Shown in pieces: positions 35,737 to 44,863 of a stretch of DNA of 64,000 nucleotides. The notes beneath the pieces are model-generated. The model was given only the letters and a program-made list of their open reading frames with translations. It was not told the DNA's origin and did not search any database. The stretch is from assembly GCA_007833815.1 (NCBI GenBank), contig CP033464.1:5001001-5065000 (forward strand). Direction: 5' to 3'. The DNA is from Brevibacillus laterosporus. GTDB taxonomy: Bacteria > Bacillota > Bacilli > Brevibacillales > Brevibacillaceae. Positions within the stretch are counted from its first letter, which is position 1; each line of letters opens with the position of its first letter. Made by a program: the position numbers and the translations under genes.

Positions 35737-36261
35737 TCATCCAGCAGAGCTTTGATTCTCAGGAAAACGCTCTTCCCCTTCCTGAATCCATCTAACTTTA
35801 TCTGCACCGTGTAGGGTTTGAGCAAGGAATGATATGCATTCAAAAAACAGTTCTACTACTACAACTGAGTAGCGCTCTTTTAATTTTTCCAACGCCTCTG
35901 TTAAGCGGAATAGACTAGGTGTGTTCTCCCTGCTTTTTTCAATAACCTGACGTCCTGCGCTTGTAGGATACACATGAACGACCCTACCATCAATATCGGA
36001 TTTTTCAATGCTCACTAATTGTTTTTCCATAAGCTTTTTTATATGAATGACAATGGATGAGGGATGCCAAAACGTCCAATCAGCAATCTGTGTAACACGC
36101 ACTCCTTCATAGCAGCAAATGATCCACAAAATATTTAATTGTACCGATGAATCCAAGTTCGCTGTTTTTGCAGCTCTTTCCCAATCGTCTTTGTTCACAA
36201 CATTGATTGCCCGCAATGTATTTAATGCTTCATGCACCTGCCGTATCGCTGTATCCTTCAT
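35737..36261 (-). CDS. MarR-family transcriptional regulator
   Basis: A 174-residue winged-helix regulator. Residues about 50-120 hold the MarR fold: ILWIICCYEGVRVTQIADWT, then HPSSIVIHIKKLMEKQLVSI (recognition helix) and the wing EKSDIDGRVVHVYPT. The extended C-terminal helix region and the LWI motif recall ScoC/Hpr-type repressors, but I would not name it so. ATG 36261 is preceded by GGGGGA. A good promoter lies at 36313-36341. Confidence 0.82.
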   Translation of the reverse strand: MKDTAIRQVHEALNTLRAINVVNKDDWERAAKTANLDSSVQLNILWIICCYEGVRVTQIADWTFWHPSSIVIHIKKLMEKQLVSIEKSDIDGRVVHVYPTSAGRQVIEKSRENTPSLFRLTEALEKLKERYSVVVVELFFECISFLAQTLHGADKVRWIQEGEERFPENQSSAG

Positions 36262-36312
36262 TTCCCATTCCCCCAACTGATTTTTGTCTCTCTACAATTG
36301 TAAATTTTCATC

Positions 36313-36341
36313 ATTGTACTATTTTCAGAAAATATAATCAA
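36313..36341 (-). promoter_or_regulatory. Promoter of the MarR-family gene
   Basis: Minus strand -35 TTGATT (36336-36341), 17-bp spacer, -10 TACAAT (36313-36318). Confidence 0.65.
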
Positions 36342-36441
36342 TTACTTTCCGCTTTTTGTATCCGCTTGCAGAAGCCTAAACTGTAATGCTACACTTGAAA
36401 CAGAAAAGATTTGTACCTTTGATATGGGAGTGAACTGATTC

Positions 36442-36870
36442 GTGAATATGCAATCCGCCTATGTATATCTAGTAGATGGTTCCATCGGCTCCACGGTTAC
36501 TCTTGATGATGTCAAAACATTTTTACAAAACTATCGAGATAAAACCAGTAAAACAGGTCAACAATTGGATTGGAGCTATACAGATGCTTCCTTTCCCTAT
36601 CATATCGAAGAACCAGTGGAAGGAAAAGATACATTTTTCATTTTAAAGGGTAAAGATCCAGATCTTTATAAATATGTGATCATTGGCGTAGGCACACATC
36701 ATAAAGACAATCAGGAACGCGCTTTTATTCAAATTAGTATCCCGGACACGGCAACCCAAAACGATAAAAGTAAAGGAAACGAATACTGCCGCTACCTAGC
36801 TCGTGAAGTAAAAGGAGAACTTCATCTATTTAACGGAAGAATTCAGTATTTTCAGCCACGCAAGCCTTAA
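36442..36870 (+). CDS. DUF1885 family protein
   Basis: A 142-residue soluble protein. The pattern SAYVYLVDGS, TLDDVKTFLQNYRDKTSKTG and HLFNGRIQYFQPRK matches the small DUF1885 family from Bacillus, of unknown function. Initiation is probably GTG 36442, nine bases after GGGAGTG, rather than the ATG two codons on. Confidence 0.75.
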   Translation: MNMQSAYVYLVDGSIGSTVTLDDVKTFLQNYRDKTSKTGQQLDWSYTDASFPYHIEEPVEGKDTFFILKGKDPDLYKYVIIGVGTHHKDNQERAFIQISIPDTATQNDKSKGNEYCRYLAREVKGELHLFNGRIQYFQPRKP

Positions 36871-37011
36871 ATTTGTATTTTCTATGCATGCATTCTACAC
36901 ATCTGCCCAAGCAAAATGGCATCCTCCTAATATGATACATTGTGGAGGTGCTTACCATCAATGAGTACCTTGCTTTTACTCCAATATCTGGACAAAAGGA
37001 GGTGCCTTTTT

Positions 37012-37650
37012 ATGGAACGCTCAGAATTCATATCACTTGTAAGTGCACCTGCTCAGCTTGCCTTTGAAAAGTATCATATTTACGCCTCCATAATCATAGC
37101 TCAAGCTATTCTAGAATCTGGATTTGGTAACTCCATTCCAAAAGACCCTGCAACAGGCCTGTTATCTTATAATATTTTCGGGATAAAAGGAGTAGGTCCA
37201 GCCGGCTCCGTTCTTGTAGAAACCAAAGAGTATCTGCAGGGAAAGTGGATAACGAAAAAACAGGCTTTCAAAGCCTATAACAGTTTTCTTCAATCTATCG
37301 AAGACCACTCACAATTGTTATTAAAACCTCGCTATAAGACTGTTATTACAGCAAATACTCCTTATCTAGCAGCTGAACAACTGGAGCAATCAGGCTACGC
37401 TACCGACCCACAGTATGCAGAAAAGCTACAAAAATTGATTACAGCCTACAGCTTGACCCAGTATGATCAAAAAACGTCCCCATCGGAGGAAGCTGTAGCC
37501 GCTTGGAAGCTTGAAGTGGGGAAACGTGCTTTGGAAGAGGGAATCATCACATCCCCTGAATGGCTACAGGATTTAGATAAACCTATGCCTGCATGGGCTG
37601 TGCTAGCTGTGGCGCTACGTGTGTATGACAAATGCCTTGAAAATAAATAA
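37012..37650 (+). CDS. Glucosaminidase (GH73 / FlgJ-like) wall hydrolase
   Basis: A 212-residue protein. Residues 1-150 form a GH73 N-acetylglucosaminidase domain with AQAILESGFG (catalytic Glu) and NIFGIKG, then YNSFLQSIEDHSQLL and YATDPQYAEKL, as in FlgJ and phage endolysins. The C-terminal 50 residues (WKLEVGKRALEEGIITSPEW) resemble a short helical module found behind wall hydrolases. It has no signal peptide, so release would need a holin or lysis; a lone holin gene lies at 49372. ATG 37012 follows AAAGGAGG. Confidence 0.85.
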   Translation: MERSEFISLVSAPAQLAFEKYHIYASIIIAQAILESGFGNSIPKDPATGLLSYNIFGIKGVGPAGSVLVETKEYLQGKWITKKQAFKAYNSFLQSIEDHSQLLLKPRYKTVITANTPYLAAEQLEQSGYATDPQYAEKLQKLITAYSLTQYDQKTSPSEEAVAAWKLEVGKRALEEGIITSPEWLQDLDKPMPAWAVLAVALRVYDKCLENK

Positions 37651-37666
37651 GCCAAGAAAGAAAACA

Positions 37667-37698
37667 AAAGACAGGTTCCGTGATCCGGACCTGTCTTT
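37667..37698 (+). terminator. Terminator after glucosaminidase gene
   Basis: Stem AAAGACAGGT / ACCTGTCTTT with a 12-nt loop; bidirectional. Confidence 0.85.
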
Positions 37699-37708
37699 CC
37701 TATAGGTG

Positions 37709-38074
37709 TTACGAAAGTATTTCGGATCTGGATAGCGAATAAAACCTTCCGTCTACCATACGTATGCCAAGATCAACACAGTATTTGCACCCTTCCATTA
37801 CTCCGTAAAGAATCCAATTGCTTGCCCGATAATTGATGTCATAATCTGTGTAGCTGTCTAGCCCGTCATTCTTAATTTCAATCCGGTACGTTACATCATA
37901 CAGACGAAGAACTAGCGGCAGCTCATGGAATGGGATGGCAAATTCTTGTTCAATCTCTTGCTGGTATTCCTCCGTCACAAGCCAAGAGGCTAAAATTGAT
38001 TGGGGGTCTTTCCATGCAATACGTATACTCGGGCCGTCTGTATCTGTTGATGACCGCGTGGCTTTTGTCTTCAT
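37709..38074 (-). CDS. DUF4912 domain protein
   Basis: A 121-residue soluble protein. The arrangement of an initial 'W.d...i..sW.vt.e' strand-helix, LPLVLRLYDVTYRIEI, and a later NWILYGVMEGCKYCVDLGI fits DUF4912, which looks like a carbohydrate-binding-type sandwich fold. Function unknown. The start at 38074 is the only good ATG. Confidence 0.7.
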   Translation of the reverse strand: MKTKATRSSTDTDGPSIRIAWKDPQSILASWLVTEEYQQEIEQEFAIPFHELPLVLRLYDVTYRIEIKNDGLDSYTDYDINYRASNWILYGVMEGCKYCVDLGIRMVDGRFYSLSRSEILS

Positions 38075-38170
38075 TCGCTTTCATCTTTCCTTTCCTACAT
38101 TACATAATAGAAATTACTTCTAACCATTATATCATTAGGCAGCTAATTTTGAAAACGGTGGAATAGCATT

Positions 38171-38764
38171 TTATTTGCCTACTGTAAAGGAATTCTCTCC
38201 CACTACGACCATATTTGCATCTTTTTCTTTTTTCATTGTCAATTGAACTTTATATGTACCATTCTTTTTTAACTTTGTAGAGACAAAAGGCTGGGAGAAA
38301 AAGAATCCACCGTCACGTACTGAGTAGGATTTCTCCTTACTATTATCCACTACATTGCCATCTGGGCCAATAATATTTACTCTTACACTCATATCTTTGG
38401 CATCAACCACATTATCAACCTCTACGTACACGCCAAAGTTACGGGGAATGTTTTTTTCCAGAAATCCTGTCACTGGATTAGTCAACACGATATCATTGTT
38501 TTTGTTTTGTTGAACCCCTTCCAAAACCATAATATTCACGTTTGGCTTATCGATGAACAATTTTCCTGTATCTTTATCATAAGTCGCAAATCCACCTAGG
38601 CTATTGATTAATTCCTGTGTGGTATCAAGTGTTGAAGCGGTGATTTCTATTTTACTATTGCGCTCACCATTGAAGTATGTACGTATGCTTGTATCGCCCC
38701 ATGCGGTCGTAGCTGTAGCTACAACGATTATGGTTGCTAGTCCTGCCATCCATTGCTTTTTCAT
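38171..38764 (-). CDS. Secreted protein, unknown function
   Basis: A 197-residue exported protein with a signal peptide (about 1-23, TAWG-D). The N-terminal part (IEITASTLDTTQELINSLGG, then FATYDKDTGKLFIDKPNVNI) resembles the stalk/copper-amine-oxidase-N-like modules common in this lineage, and the rest is an Ig-like sandwich. ATG 38764 follows GGAGGGAA; the frame continues upstream but without a site. Confidence 0.65.
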   Translation of the reverse strand: MKKQWMAGLATIIVVATATTAWGDTSIRTYFNGERNSKIEITASTLDTTQELINSLGGFATYDKDTGKLFIDKPNVNIMVLEGVQQNKNNDIVLTNPVTGFLEKNIPRNFGVYVEVDNVVDAKDMSVRVNIIGPDGNVVDNSKEKSYSVRDGGFFFSQPFVSTKLKKNGTYKVQLTMKKEKDANMVVVGENSFTVGK

Positions 38765-39097
38765 CTCATTCCCTCCATCAATCGTAATATATAGAAAGCC
38801 GAAGCTGTACTCGTATGCTTCCAGGTCAAAAGGATATTTGTTCCTGTTTGTTTCTCTTAATCTTAGACGCACCACACTTCAAATAGTTGTGCATGAAAAG
38901 GAACTTTTTTTACCTTCATCCACAGTATCCACAGTATGTTTTCAAAATTTACTCACAAGTGGATATAGTGATTATTGTGCCAATCCTGATCTAAAAGCCT
39001 ACTTTTTTCCCCGTCAATCTGTACTAGATTGTGGATAACCGATGCCTAATCTGTGGGAATAGCAAAAGACGACCCGCAGGCCGCCTTTCATTGCTTT

Positions 39098-40240
39098 TTA
39101 TTTGATTTCGTTTGACATCACGTTTGCATACTGACGAAAGAAACGTGTAACGATTCCAATTGCATTCTCAATGGCTTGTTCATTTGGCTCCAACTTAGCA
39201 TGATGCAATCCATAAGGAGTATCTACCCCAAGCCAAAATAAAAAGCCAGGAATTTCAGCCAAAAAGTACCCAAAATCTTCACCAGTCATCGCTTCTGTGC
39301 ACCGAACCAACGTAACGTCTTCCTGCTGGTCCAACCAGGTCATAAATTTTTCCGAAAGCTTTGGATCATTATATACCTGACAATACATGGCTCCGTAATC
39401 AATTGACGCTTGACAGTCAAAGCCTGTTTCCACACCTTGGACAAGTGCTTCAATCCGCTGTTTCATTTTTTGCATGGAATCTTGAGACAGCGTACGAATA
39501 GTTCCTTCTAGTCGAGCCGTCTCAGCGATGATATTCTGCTTTGTACCGCCTTCTATTTTACCAACCGTAATGACTCCAGCATCCAATGGATTCACATTGC
39601 GAGCAACAATCGTTTGTAATTGGGTCAACAGATGGGCCGCTACAACCACCATATCATTGGCAAGATGCGGGTAAGCTGCATGACCACCCCTTCCCTTCAC
39701 ATCAATGAATAACTCAGAAGTGTTAGCAAAGAAAACTCCTTCTTTCATTGCAATGGTCCCAACTGGATATTCTGGTGCAATATGCAATGCGAAGATGGCA
39801 TCAGGTTGATAGCGACGAAACTCAGGGCTTGCCAGCATCGGTTCCGCACCTCCTGGTCCCTCTTCCGCAGGTTGAAAAATAAATAGTAGATCGTCTATAG
39901 CAGGACATTGAGCAAACTGGTTCAAGATACCAAGCCCAATTGCCATGTGTATATCATGTCCGCATGCATGCATATATCCTGGGTGTTCCGAGCGAAAATC
40001 ATAGTTGGTCTCTTCTTCAATCGGTAGTCCATCCATGTCAGCACGCCAAGCCAGCATCCGCTTTGGAGAGGTTCCGTTCACTTTAACCAGCACACCTGTT
40101 TTCCAAGTCGTCACTTCTATATGCTCCTGAGGCATTTGAGCGATAAAAGAAAGCAAAAACTGTTGCGTTTTAAACTCAGAAAATCCAGGCTCTGGGATTT
40201 TGTGCAACTCTCGGCGAATTGCTACAAAGGGAGATATCAT
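39098..40240 (-). CDS. dapL: N-acetyl-diaminopimelate deacetylase
   Basis: A 380-residue M20-family metallo-amidase. The metal ligands are visible in [10 protein letters not shown], the catalytic glutamates in [13 protein letters not shown], and later histidines in ALHIAPEYP and [13 protein letters not shown]. The position directly after dapH and an aminotransferase points to removal of the acetyl group from N-acetyl-LL-DAP (YkuR-like). Its ATG follows the aminotransferase stop with no gap (TAA-ATG), so translation is coupled. Confidence 0.9.
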   Translation of the reverse strand: MISPFVAIRRELHKIPEPGFSEFKTQQFLLSFIAQMPQEHIEVTTWKTGVLVKVNGTSPKRMLAWRADMDGLPIEEETNYDFRSEHPGYMHACGHDIHMAIGLGILNQFAQCPAIDDLLFIFQPAEEGPGGAEPMLASPEFRRYQPDAIFALHIAPEYPVGTIAMKEGVFFANTSELFIDVKGRGGHAAYPHLANDMVVVAAHLLTQLQTIVARNVNPLDAGVITVGKIEGGTKQNIIAETARLEGTIRTLSQDSMQKMKQRIEALVQGVETGFDCQASIDYGAMYCQVYNDPKLSEKFMTWLDQQEDVTLVRCTEAMTGEDFGYFLAEIPGFLFWLGVDTPYGLHHAKLEPNEQAIENAIGIVTRFFRQYANVMSNEIK

Positions 40241-41461
40241 TTAACTAACTTCCCCCTTCAAGCGGGTCGTTTGCTTTAACACATCGCGGAAGCACGCCAC
40301 AAATCGATCGGTTTCCTCACTGGTTAAAGTGAGAGGTGGTAACAGACGAATAATCGTTTTTTGCGTAACATCAATTAAAAATCCCGCTTCTAGCATCTCT
40401 TTTTGAATCTGACTAACCTGTTCTGGAGTAAGTTTTGTCTGAATGCCAAGCATCATACCTTTGCCTCTAATATCCGCTAGTAAATGTGGATATTCTGCAA
40501 TCAAACTAACAATTCTCTCCCACAAATACTCAGCCTGCTTTTTACCCTCTTCTAGGCATCCATCTACCAGCAACGCTTCCATAACTGCATTACCCAATGC
40601 TGCACTCAATGGAGAAGGAGCAAACGTTGTTCCATGGTCCCCAGGAACGAAAAGATTCGCCAGTTTCTCACCAGCAATTACCCCACCTAGCGGTAGCCCA
40701 CCACCTACACCTTTGGCAAATAAGATCAGATCAGGTTGTATCGCTGCATGCTGGTAGGCAAACAACTTACCAGTTCGCCCCATACCTGTTTGAATTTCAT
40801 CCATGGCAAATAGAACATCATGTTCTTTACATAGAGCAAAAGCTGTTTCCAAAAAACTCCCAGAAAGAGGAATGACTCCGCCTGATCCGAGGACAGGCTC
40901 CATTAACAAGCATGCAGGGGAGTACCTCGTGATAATCTCTCGCAACCCCTCTACATCACCGGGCGCGACTTCATATACAGGGAACGCCGGTAGAGGGTAA
41001 TCCTGATAAACGTGAGCTTGTCTAGTTAATTTGACAGCACCAAGCGTTCTACCGTGAAAGCTGTTTTGTAACACAATAACCCCAGCGTTCTCTTTTCCCG
41101 TCGCTTTGGCCCATTTATGCACAAGCTTTATTGCAGCTTCTGTTGCTTCCGCCCCTGAGTTGCTAAAAAACACTTTCCCTGGAATGGTATGCTTAACTAA
41201 CTGCTCTGCCAATGTGATGGCTGGCTTGTTCAAAAAAATGTTGGAGATATGCAAGAATTTTTCTCCTTGTTCTACAAGAGCTTCTACAATTTTGGGGTGA
41301 GAGTGACCCAGAACAGAGACAGCAAGACCAGTAAACAAATCGAGATAAGCTTTTCCCTCTGTATCATGTAAATAATTGCCCTCTCCCTTTTCGATCGCAA
41401 TCGGCAATCGTTTGTAGGTGGACATCAAATAGGTTTCATCTTTTTGTAGCCAATCCGTCAT
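40241..41461 (-). CDS. Class III aminotransferase, probably N-acetyl-LL-DAP aminotransferase
   Basis: A 406-residue PLP enzyme of the acetylornithine aminotransferase (ArgD) fold. NSGAEATEAA is at 101-110, NSFHGRTLGA at 133-142, DEIQTGMGRTG at 221-231 and the PLP lysine in LFAKGVGGG is Lys250. By sequence it would be called acetylornithine aminotransferase; its place between dapH and the deacetylase suggests it makes N-acetyl-LL-diaminopimelate. B. subtilis uses an unrelated class I enzyme (PatA) for this step. A purely arginine role cannot be excluded. Confidence 0.85.
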   Translation of the reverse strand: MTDWLQKDETYLMSTYKRLPIAIEKGEGNYLHDTEGKAYLDLFTGLAVSVLGHSHPKIVEALVEQGEKFLHISNIFLNKPAITLAEQLVKHTIPGKVFFSNSGAEATEAAIKLVHKWAKATGKENAGVIVLQNSFHGRTLGAVKLTRQAHVYQDYPLPAFPVYEVAPGDVEGLREIITRYSPACLLMEPVLGSGGVIPLSGSFLETAFALCKEHDVLFAMDEIQTGMGRTGKLFAYQHAAIQPDLILFAKGVGGGLPLGGVIAGEKLANLFVPGDHGTTFAPSPLSAALGNAVMEALLVDGCLEEGKKQAEYLWERIVSLIAEYPHLLADIRGKGMMLGIQTKLTPEQVSQIQKEMLEAGFLIDVTQKTIIRLLPPLTLTSEETDRFVACFRDVLKQTTRLKGEVS

Positions 41462-41536
41462 GGGAATACACCCCTTTATTCAGCTCAATCAATTCCTAGC
41501 TGATATGATTTCTATCTAGCATGTTTTCGTACCCGT

Positions 41537-42247
41537 TTATAGCTGACGAAGTTCTTGCATGATCTCCGTTTTGGATTTGGTTTTTGCATCAATCTCTTTG
41601 ATGATTCTCGCTGGTGTACCCGCTACTACCACGTTCGCTGGAACATCCTGTGTAACGACAGCTCCTGCAGCAACCACTGAACCTTGTCCAATGCGTACAC
41701 CTTCTAAAATGACAGCATTTGCTCCAACCAATACATCATCCTCAATGATTACCGGAGTTGCAGAGGGTGGCTCAATAACACCAGCAACGACAGCTCCTGC
41801 ACCAATATGGCAATTTTTACCAACAGTACCACGTCCTCCAATAATAGCACCCATATCGATCATTGTACCCTCACCGATAGAAGCACCGATATTGATAACT
41901 GCACCCATCATAATAACCGCATTATTTCCAATGTGTACTTGATCGCGAATGACTGCACCTGGCTCAATACGCGCCTGAATTCCTTTTGTATCTAGTATCG
42001 GAATTGCAGAATTGCGACGGTCGCTCTCTACCACATAATCTACAATGCTGTCCTTATTCGCATCAATTACAGGCTGTATGTCTTTCCATTCGCCAAACAA
42101 TACGCCTACATTGCCTGTAATAAAGGTTTTGGTATTCTCACCAAAATCGATACCTTCTAAATTACCCTTTACATGTACCTTCACAGGCGTCTTCTTTTCG
42201 CTTTTTTGAATAAAGCTGATAATTTCGTGGGCATCCATCATGTTCAT
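41537..42247 (-). CDS. dapH: Tetrahydrodipicolinate N-acetyltransferase
   Basis: A 236-residue left-handed beta-helix acyltransferase. The DapH N-domain is followed by hexapeptide repeats (about 90-205, e.g. [34 protein letters not shown]). It acetylates tetrahydrodipicolinate in the first committed acetyl-branch step of DAP/lysine synthesis. GGAGGAAA precedes the ATG. A lysine riboswitch lies directly upstream. Confidence 0.93.
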   Translation of the reverse strand: MNMMDAHEIISFIQKSEKKTPVKVHVKGNLEGIDFGENTKTFITGNVGVLFGEWKDIQPVIDANKDSIVDYVVESDRRNSAIPILDTKGIQARIEPGAVIRDQVHIGNNAVIMMGAVINIGASIGEGTMIDMGAIIGGRGTVGKNCHIGAGAVVAGVIEPPSATPVIIEDDVLVGANAVILEGVRIGQGSVVAAGAVVTQDVPANVVVAGTPARIIKEIDAKTKSKTEIMQELRQL

Positions 42248-42321
42248 TGGAATTTCCTCCTACCAATTTGGTTTATAATAAGCTGTTGCAAAATTACTGT
42301 GTGGAAAAAGAATAATCCCAA

Positions 42322-42365
42322 GATAAGCAAAAAAGCAATGAGTGGGTTCGCCTACTCATTGCTGG
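42322..42365 (-). terminator. Lysine riboswitch terminator
   Basis: On the minus strand AGCAATGAGTAGGCG pairs partly with CCCACTCATTGCT, core 10 bp, followed by TTTTTTGC. It is the expression platform of the upstream aptamer. Confidence 0.8.
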
Positions 42366-42566
42366 TTCTACCATGGCAACTCATAAATAGCGCTCCACGA
42401 AAGGTTCACCTTTCATGACAAGACGTACGTTATTCACGTACACCCCAGCCGTAGATTGCGGGTCAGCAACGACTTCGGCGCATTGACCTTTTATCCTGTT
42501 CTCATCGTCCCGACGATGTAAAGCAAACAGGATGACTCATCCGCTGCGCACCTCTATTTTGGATTA
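42322..42566 (-). promoter_or_regulatory. Lysine riboswitch (L-box)
   Basis: The minus strand upstream of dapH has the L-box features AGAGGTGCGC at its start, a GGATGAGT-type turn, CGCCGAAGTC, and a five-way-junction set of stems (CATCGTCGGGACGATG, GTACGTGAATAACGTAC, GAAAGGTGAACCTTTC). A terminator hairpin follows. High lysine should stop transcription of the dapH operon. Confidence 0.85.
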
Positions 42567-42585
42567 TTCCTATGTAATTCACTTC

Positions 42586-42614
42586 ACTTTATCAGATAAA
42601 TACCTACCTGACAA
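42586..42614 (-). promoter_or_regulatory. Promoter of the dapH operon
   Basis: Minus strand -35 TTGTCA (42609-42614), 17-bp spacer, -10 TAAAGT (42586-42591), about 20 bases before the riboswitch. Confidence 0.7.
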
Positions 42615-42636
42615 CCGCTTTGCTTGAATGAATTTT

Positions 42637-42903
42637 TTACGCAAATCGATATAATAAAAAAATCGAGGCTGGTACGATCACAAAAGCCGTAGTGACAATT
42701 CCTACCCAACTGATCCATTGCTTCGAACGATCCCCAATGACTAAATGAACGAAACTGAAATAGATGGGAAAAACCCCTGTTCCGAAAGCTACTAATAAAA
42801 ACAATGTACTAAATTGTTCTCCTCGATAAGCGCTAATTCCGTAGAGGAGCCAGACAAACCACACAGCTAGTAACGCAAGTCCAATAAGATATGGTTTACG
42901 CAT
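42637..42903 (-). CDS. Small three-helix membrane protein
   Basis: An 88-residue protein with three hydrophobic segments (about 5-23, 32-55, 65-85) and little else. I do not recognise it. AAGGAGA lies seven bases before ATG 42903; the frame to 42948 is not needed. Confidence 0.6.
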   Translation of the reverse strand: MRKPYLIGLALLAVWFVWLLYGISAYRGEQFSTLFLLVAFGTGVFPIYFSFVHLVIGDRSKQWISWVGIVTTAFVIVPASIFLLYRFA

Positions 42904-42984
42904 TGACGATCTCCTTTGCTCATAATGACGAGCTCGTACTCTTTCCATACTAGTTATACCATAAAATTCAGCAAATTAAAAAAG

Positions 42985-43015
42985 TAAAAAAGCACCCCTA
43001 AAGCCAGGAGTGCTT
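42985..43015 (-). terminator. Terminator after the 66-residue gene
   Basis: Minus-strand AAGCACTCCT pairs with AGGGGTGCTT (G-U allowed), then TTTT. Confidence 0.75.
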
Positions 43016-43031
43016 CATCCATCCTTTGTAT

Positions 43032-43232
43032 TTACATCTGCTGATTACTTTTTGCTTTTTTCTTCTGTGAGTGAGGAGTCTCCTTCATGAAGCTAGTGTC
43101 GTATTCAACCCATACATGCTCCTCGTCGTGTTTCGTTGTATCCTTCATAAGACCTTTATACAAGTAGTAGAACAAGATGAAAGAGAAGACTAAGAAACCG
43201 ATGATCGGATACATGGCAATGCCAATTTCCAT
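43032..43232 (-). CDS. Single-helix small membrane protein
   Basis: A 66-residue protein: one N-terminal transmembrane helix (about 8-27) and a charged cytoplasmic tail rich in Glu, His and Lys. AAGGGGAAA precedes the ATG. Function unknown. Confidence 0.6.
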   Translation of the reverse strand: MEIGIAMYPIIGFLVFSFILFYYLYKGLMKDTTKHDEEHVWVEYDTSFMKETPHSQKKKAKSNQQM

Positions 43233-43373
43233 GGTTCAATTTCCCCTTTCTAAATCATTACCAATATTATACTTTATTTAACAGAAAATCCAAATGATTT
43301 AAGACATATTTTAGACACACTTCTTATTCCAAACAAAAAGCTCCCGCGGTTATTTGCGAGAGCTTCACTTTAT

Positions 43374-44564
43374 TTACTCTAAATCACCTGGAAACTCCTT
43401 CATAACAGAACTTCTCCAAATGATTTCTCCTTGTTTATTTACGTAGCAAAAGGTATATCCTTGTTCGTCATGGGTCACTTCATAAGCCAAACCATTATGA
43501 AACACACCACCTGATTCAAACTGAGGTTTAATTACCATTTTACCTTGTTTATTAATAAAACCATACTTACCATTCACTTTAACGGAAGCCAGCCCTTCTG
43601 AAAAAGGTAACGTACGTTCATAGGTGGGAGGGAGCAAAAATTCTCCTTTTTTGTTGATATAGCCAGCTTTAAAATCTCCAGCGCCATCTATATCTACCAT
43701 CACGTCAGCTACACCTTCCGAAAAGCTACCAGGCTCAAATCCATCTGGTTTAACTACTTCTTGACCTTGTTTATTGATCAGACTATATCCTTTGTCTTCA
43801 CCTGCATATACCAGAGCTAGTCCCTCTTGGAATGGATTAGCAATCTGATAGGCGAATGGAATGATGACTTTTCCTGTTTGATCAAGATAGCCTGCTTTCC
43901 CATCCTTATACGCCACTGTAGTACCTTCTTGAAAACCCCACACAATCTCATATTCTGGTTGAATCACGATTTGCCCATGCTTATTAATAAAACCATATTT
44001 ATTATTTTCTCCAATAGCAGCTAAGCCATTTTGAAAGCCGCGAGCAAACTGGAACGTTGCTGGGATTACCATCTCATTATCTTTGGTAATAAACCCAAAA
44101 CGATCACCAGATTTAACAGCAGCTACTCCTTCTGAGAACGAATCTGCTTCTTCATATTGTGCTGGAATTACAAAAGACCCATGTTGGTTGATAAACCCGT
44201 ATTTCCCATCTTTTTTGGCTACGGCTAGCCCCTCATGAAACTCACCAACCACTTCAAATTGCGGAGTGATTACCACTTTTCCTGTTGCATCGATAAAACC
44301 ATGTTTATCTTGATCCTGAATGGAATACAGGCGAATTTCTTGTTTATCATCTGCTAATGTGGATTCTTCCACCCCACTTGTTTTTGCTATCGTTTGTAGT
44401 CCTTGCCCAGTAGCTACTGATGCTTTTGATGATGAGGAAACCTGATCTACGTACGCTGGTTTTTTCTCAGCTGCTTGCAAAAAATTGTGTGAACCCGCTA
44501 CATGCATCAGCGGCAGACAAAGTACTGCAACAATACCGGCTTTTGTCCATTTTGAGAGATTCAT
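43374..44564 (-). CDS. Exported WG-repeat protein
   Basis: A 396-residue secreted protein. A signal peptide (about 1-30) and a Ser/Thr-rich linker precede about nine WG/KWG repeats of roughly 34 residues, each with 'kyGfInk.G..vI.p.ye' (for example KYGFINKHGQIVIQPEYE). The repeats form a beta-rich surface often thought to bind ligands or wall. ATG 44564 follows AGGTGG; the GTG at 44573 is an alternative. Confidence 0.85.
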   Translation of the reverse strand: MNLSKWTKAGIVAVLCLPLMHVAGSHNFLQAAEKKPAYVDQVSSSSKASVATGQGLQTIAKTSGVEESTLADDKQEIRLYSIQDQDKHGFIDATGKVVITPQFEVVGEFHEGLAVAKKDGKYGFINQHGSFVIPAQYEEADSFSEGVAAVKSGDRFGFITKDNEMVIPATFQFARGFQNGLAAIGENNKYGFINKHGQIVIQPEYEIVWGFQEGTTVAYKDGKAGYLDQTGKVIIPFAYQIANPFQEGLALVYAGEDKGYSLINKQGQEVVKPDGFEPGSFSEGVADVMVDIDGAGDFKAGYINKKGEFLLPPTYERTLPFSEGLASVKVNGKYGFINKQGKMVIKPQFESGGVFHNGLAYEVTHDEQGYTFCYVNKQGEIIWRSSVMKEFPGDLE

Positions 44565-44823
44565 TCTATCCACCTGCTTCCTCGAATTTCAAATCATATG
44601 AAGAAGAGACACGTCGTCTATGTATTCTTTACATAAAAAATGAGTGCTATTTATTAAAGTTTGTCTCTTGTTTTTGTGCTCAGCTTTAGGCTTTCCTGTT
44701 TCCTTACTTGTTAGACGTACTTAGTTGCCAAAACGTTTTCATCTTTTTTTTACCAATTTTCGCATACTGTATGTAACCCCTACGTCTTTTTGCTGATACA
44801 AGCTTTATCAATATGTGAGAAAA
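44565..44823. other. Intergenic stretch without a gene
   Basis: Leader and promoter of the WG-repeat gene and the downstream end of the ABC operon. No supported frame: the minus-strand frame 44704-44958 runs through the terminator and into the ABC gene. Confidence 0.5.
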
Positions 44824-44858
44824 GTAAAAAAGCACTGGAATCAATATCCAGTGCCCTT
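44824..44858 (-). terminator. Terminator of the ABC transporter operon
   Basis: Minus-strand GCACTGG pairs with CCAGTGC around an 8-nt loop, then TTTTTTACTTTT. Confidence 0.85.
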
Positions 44859-44863
44859 TCCAT

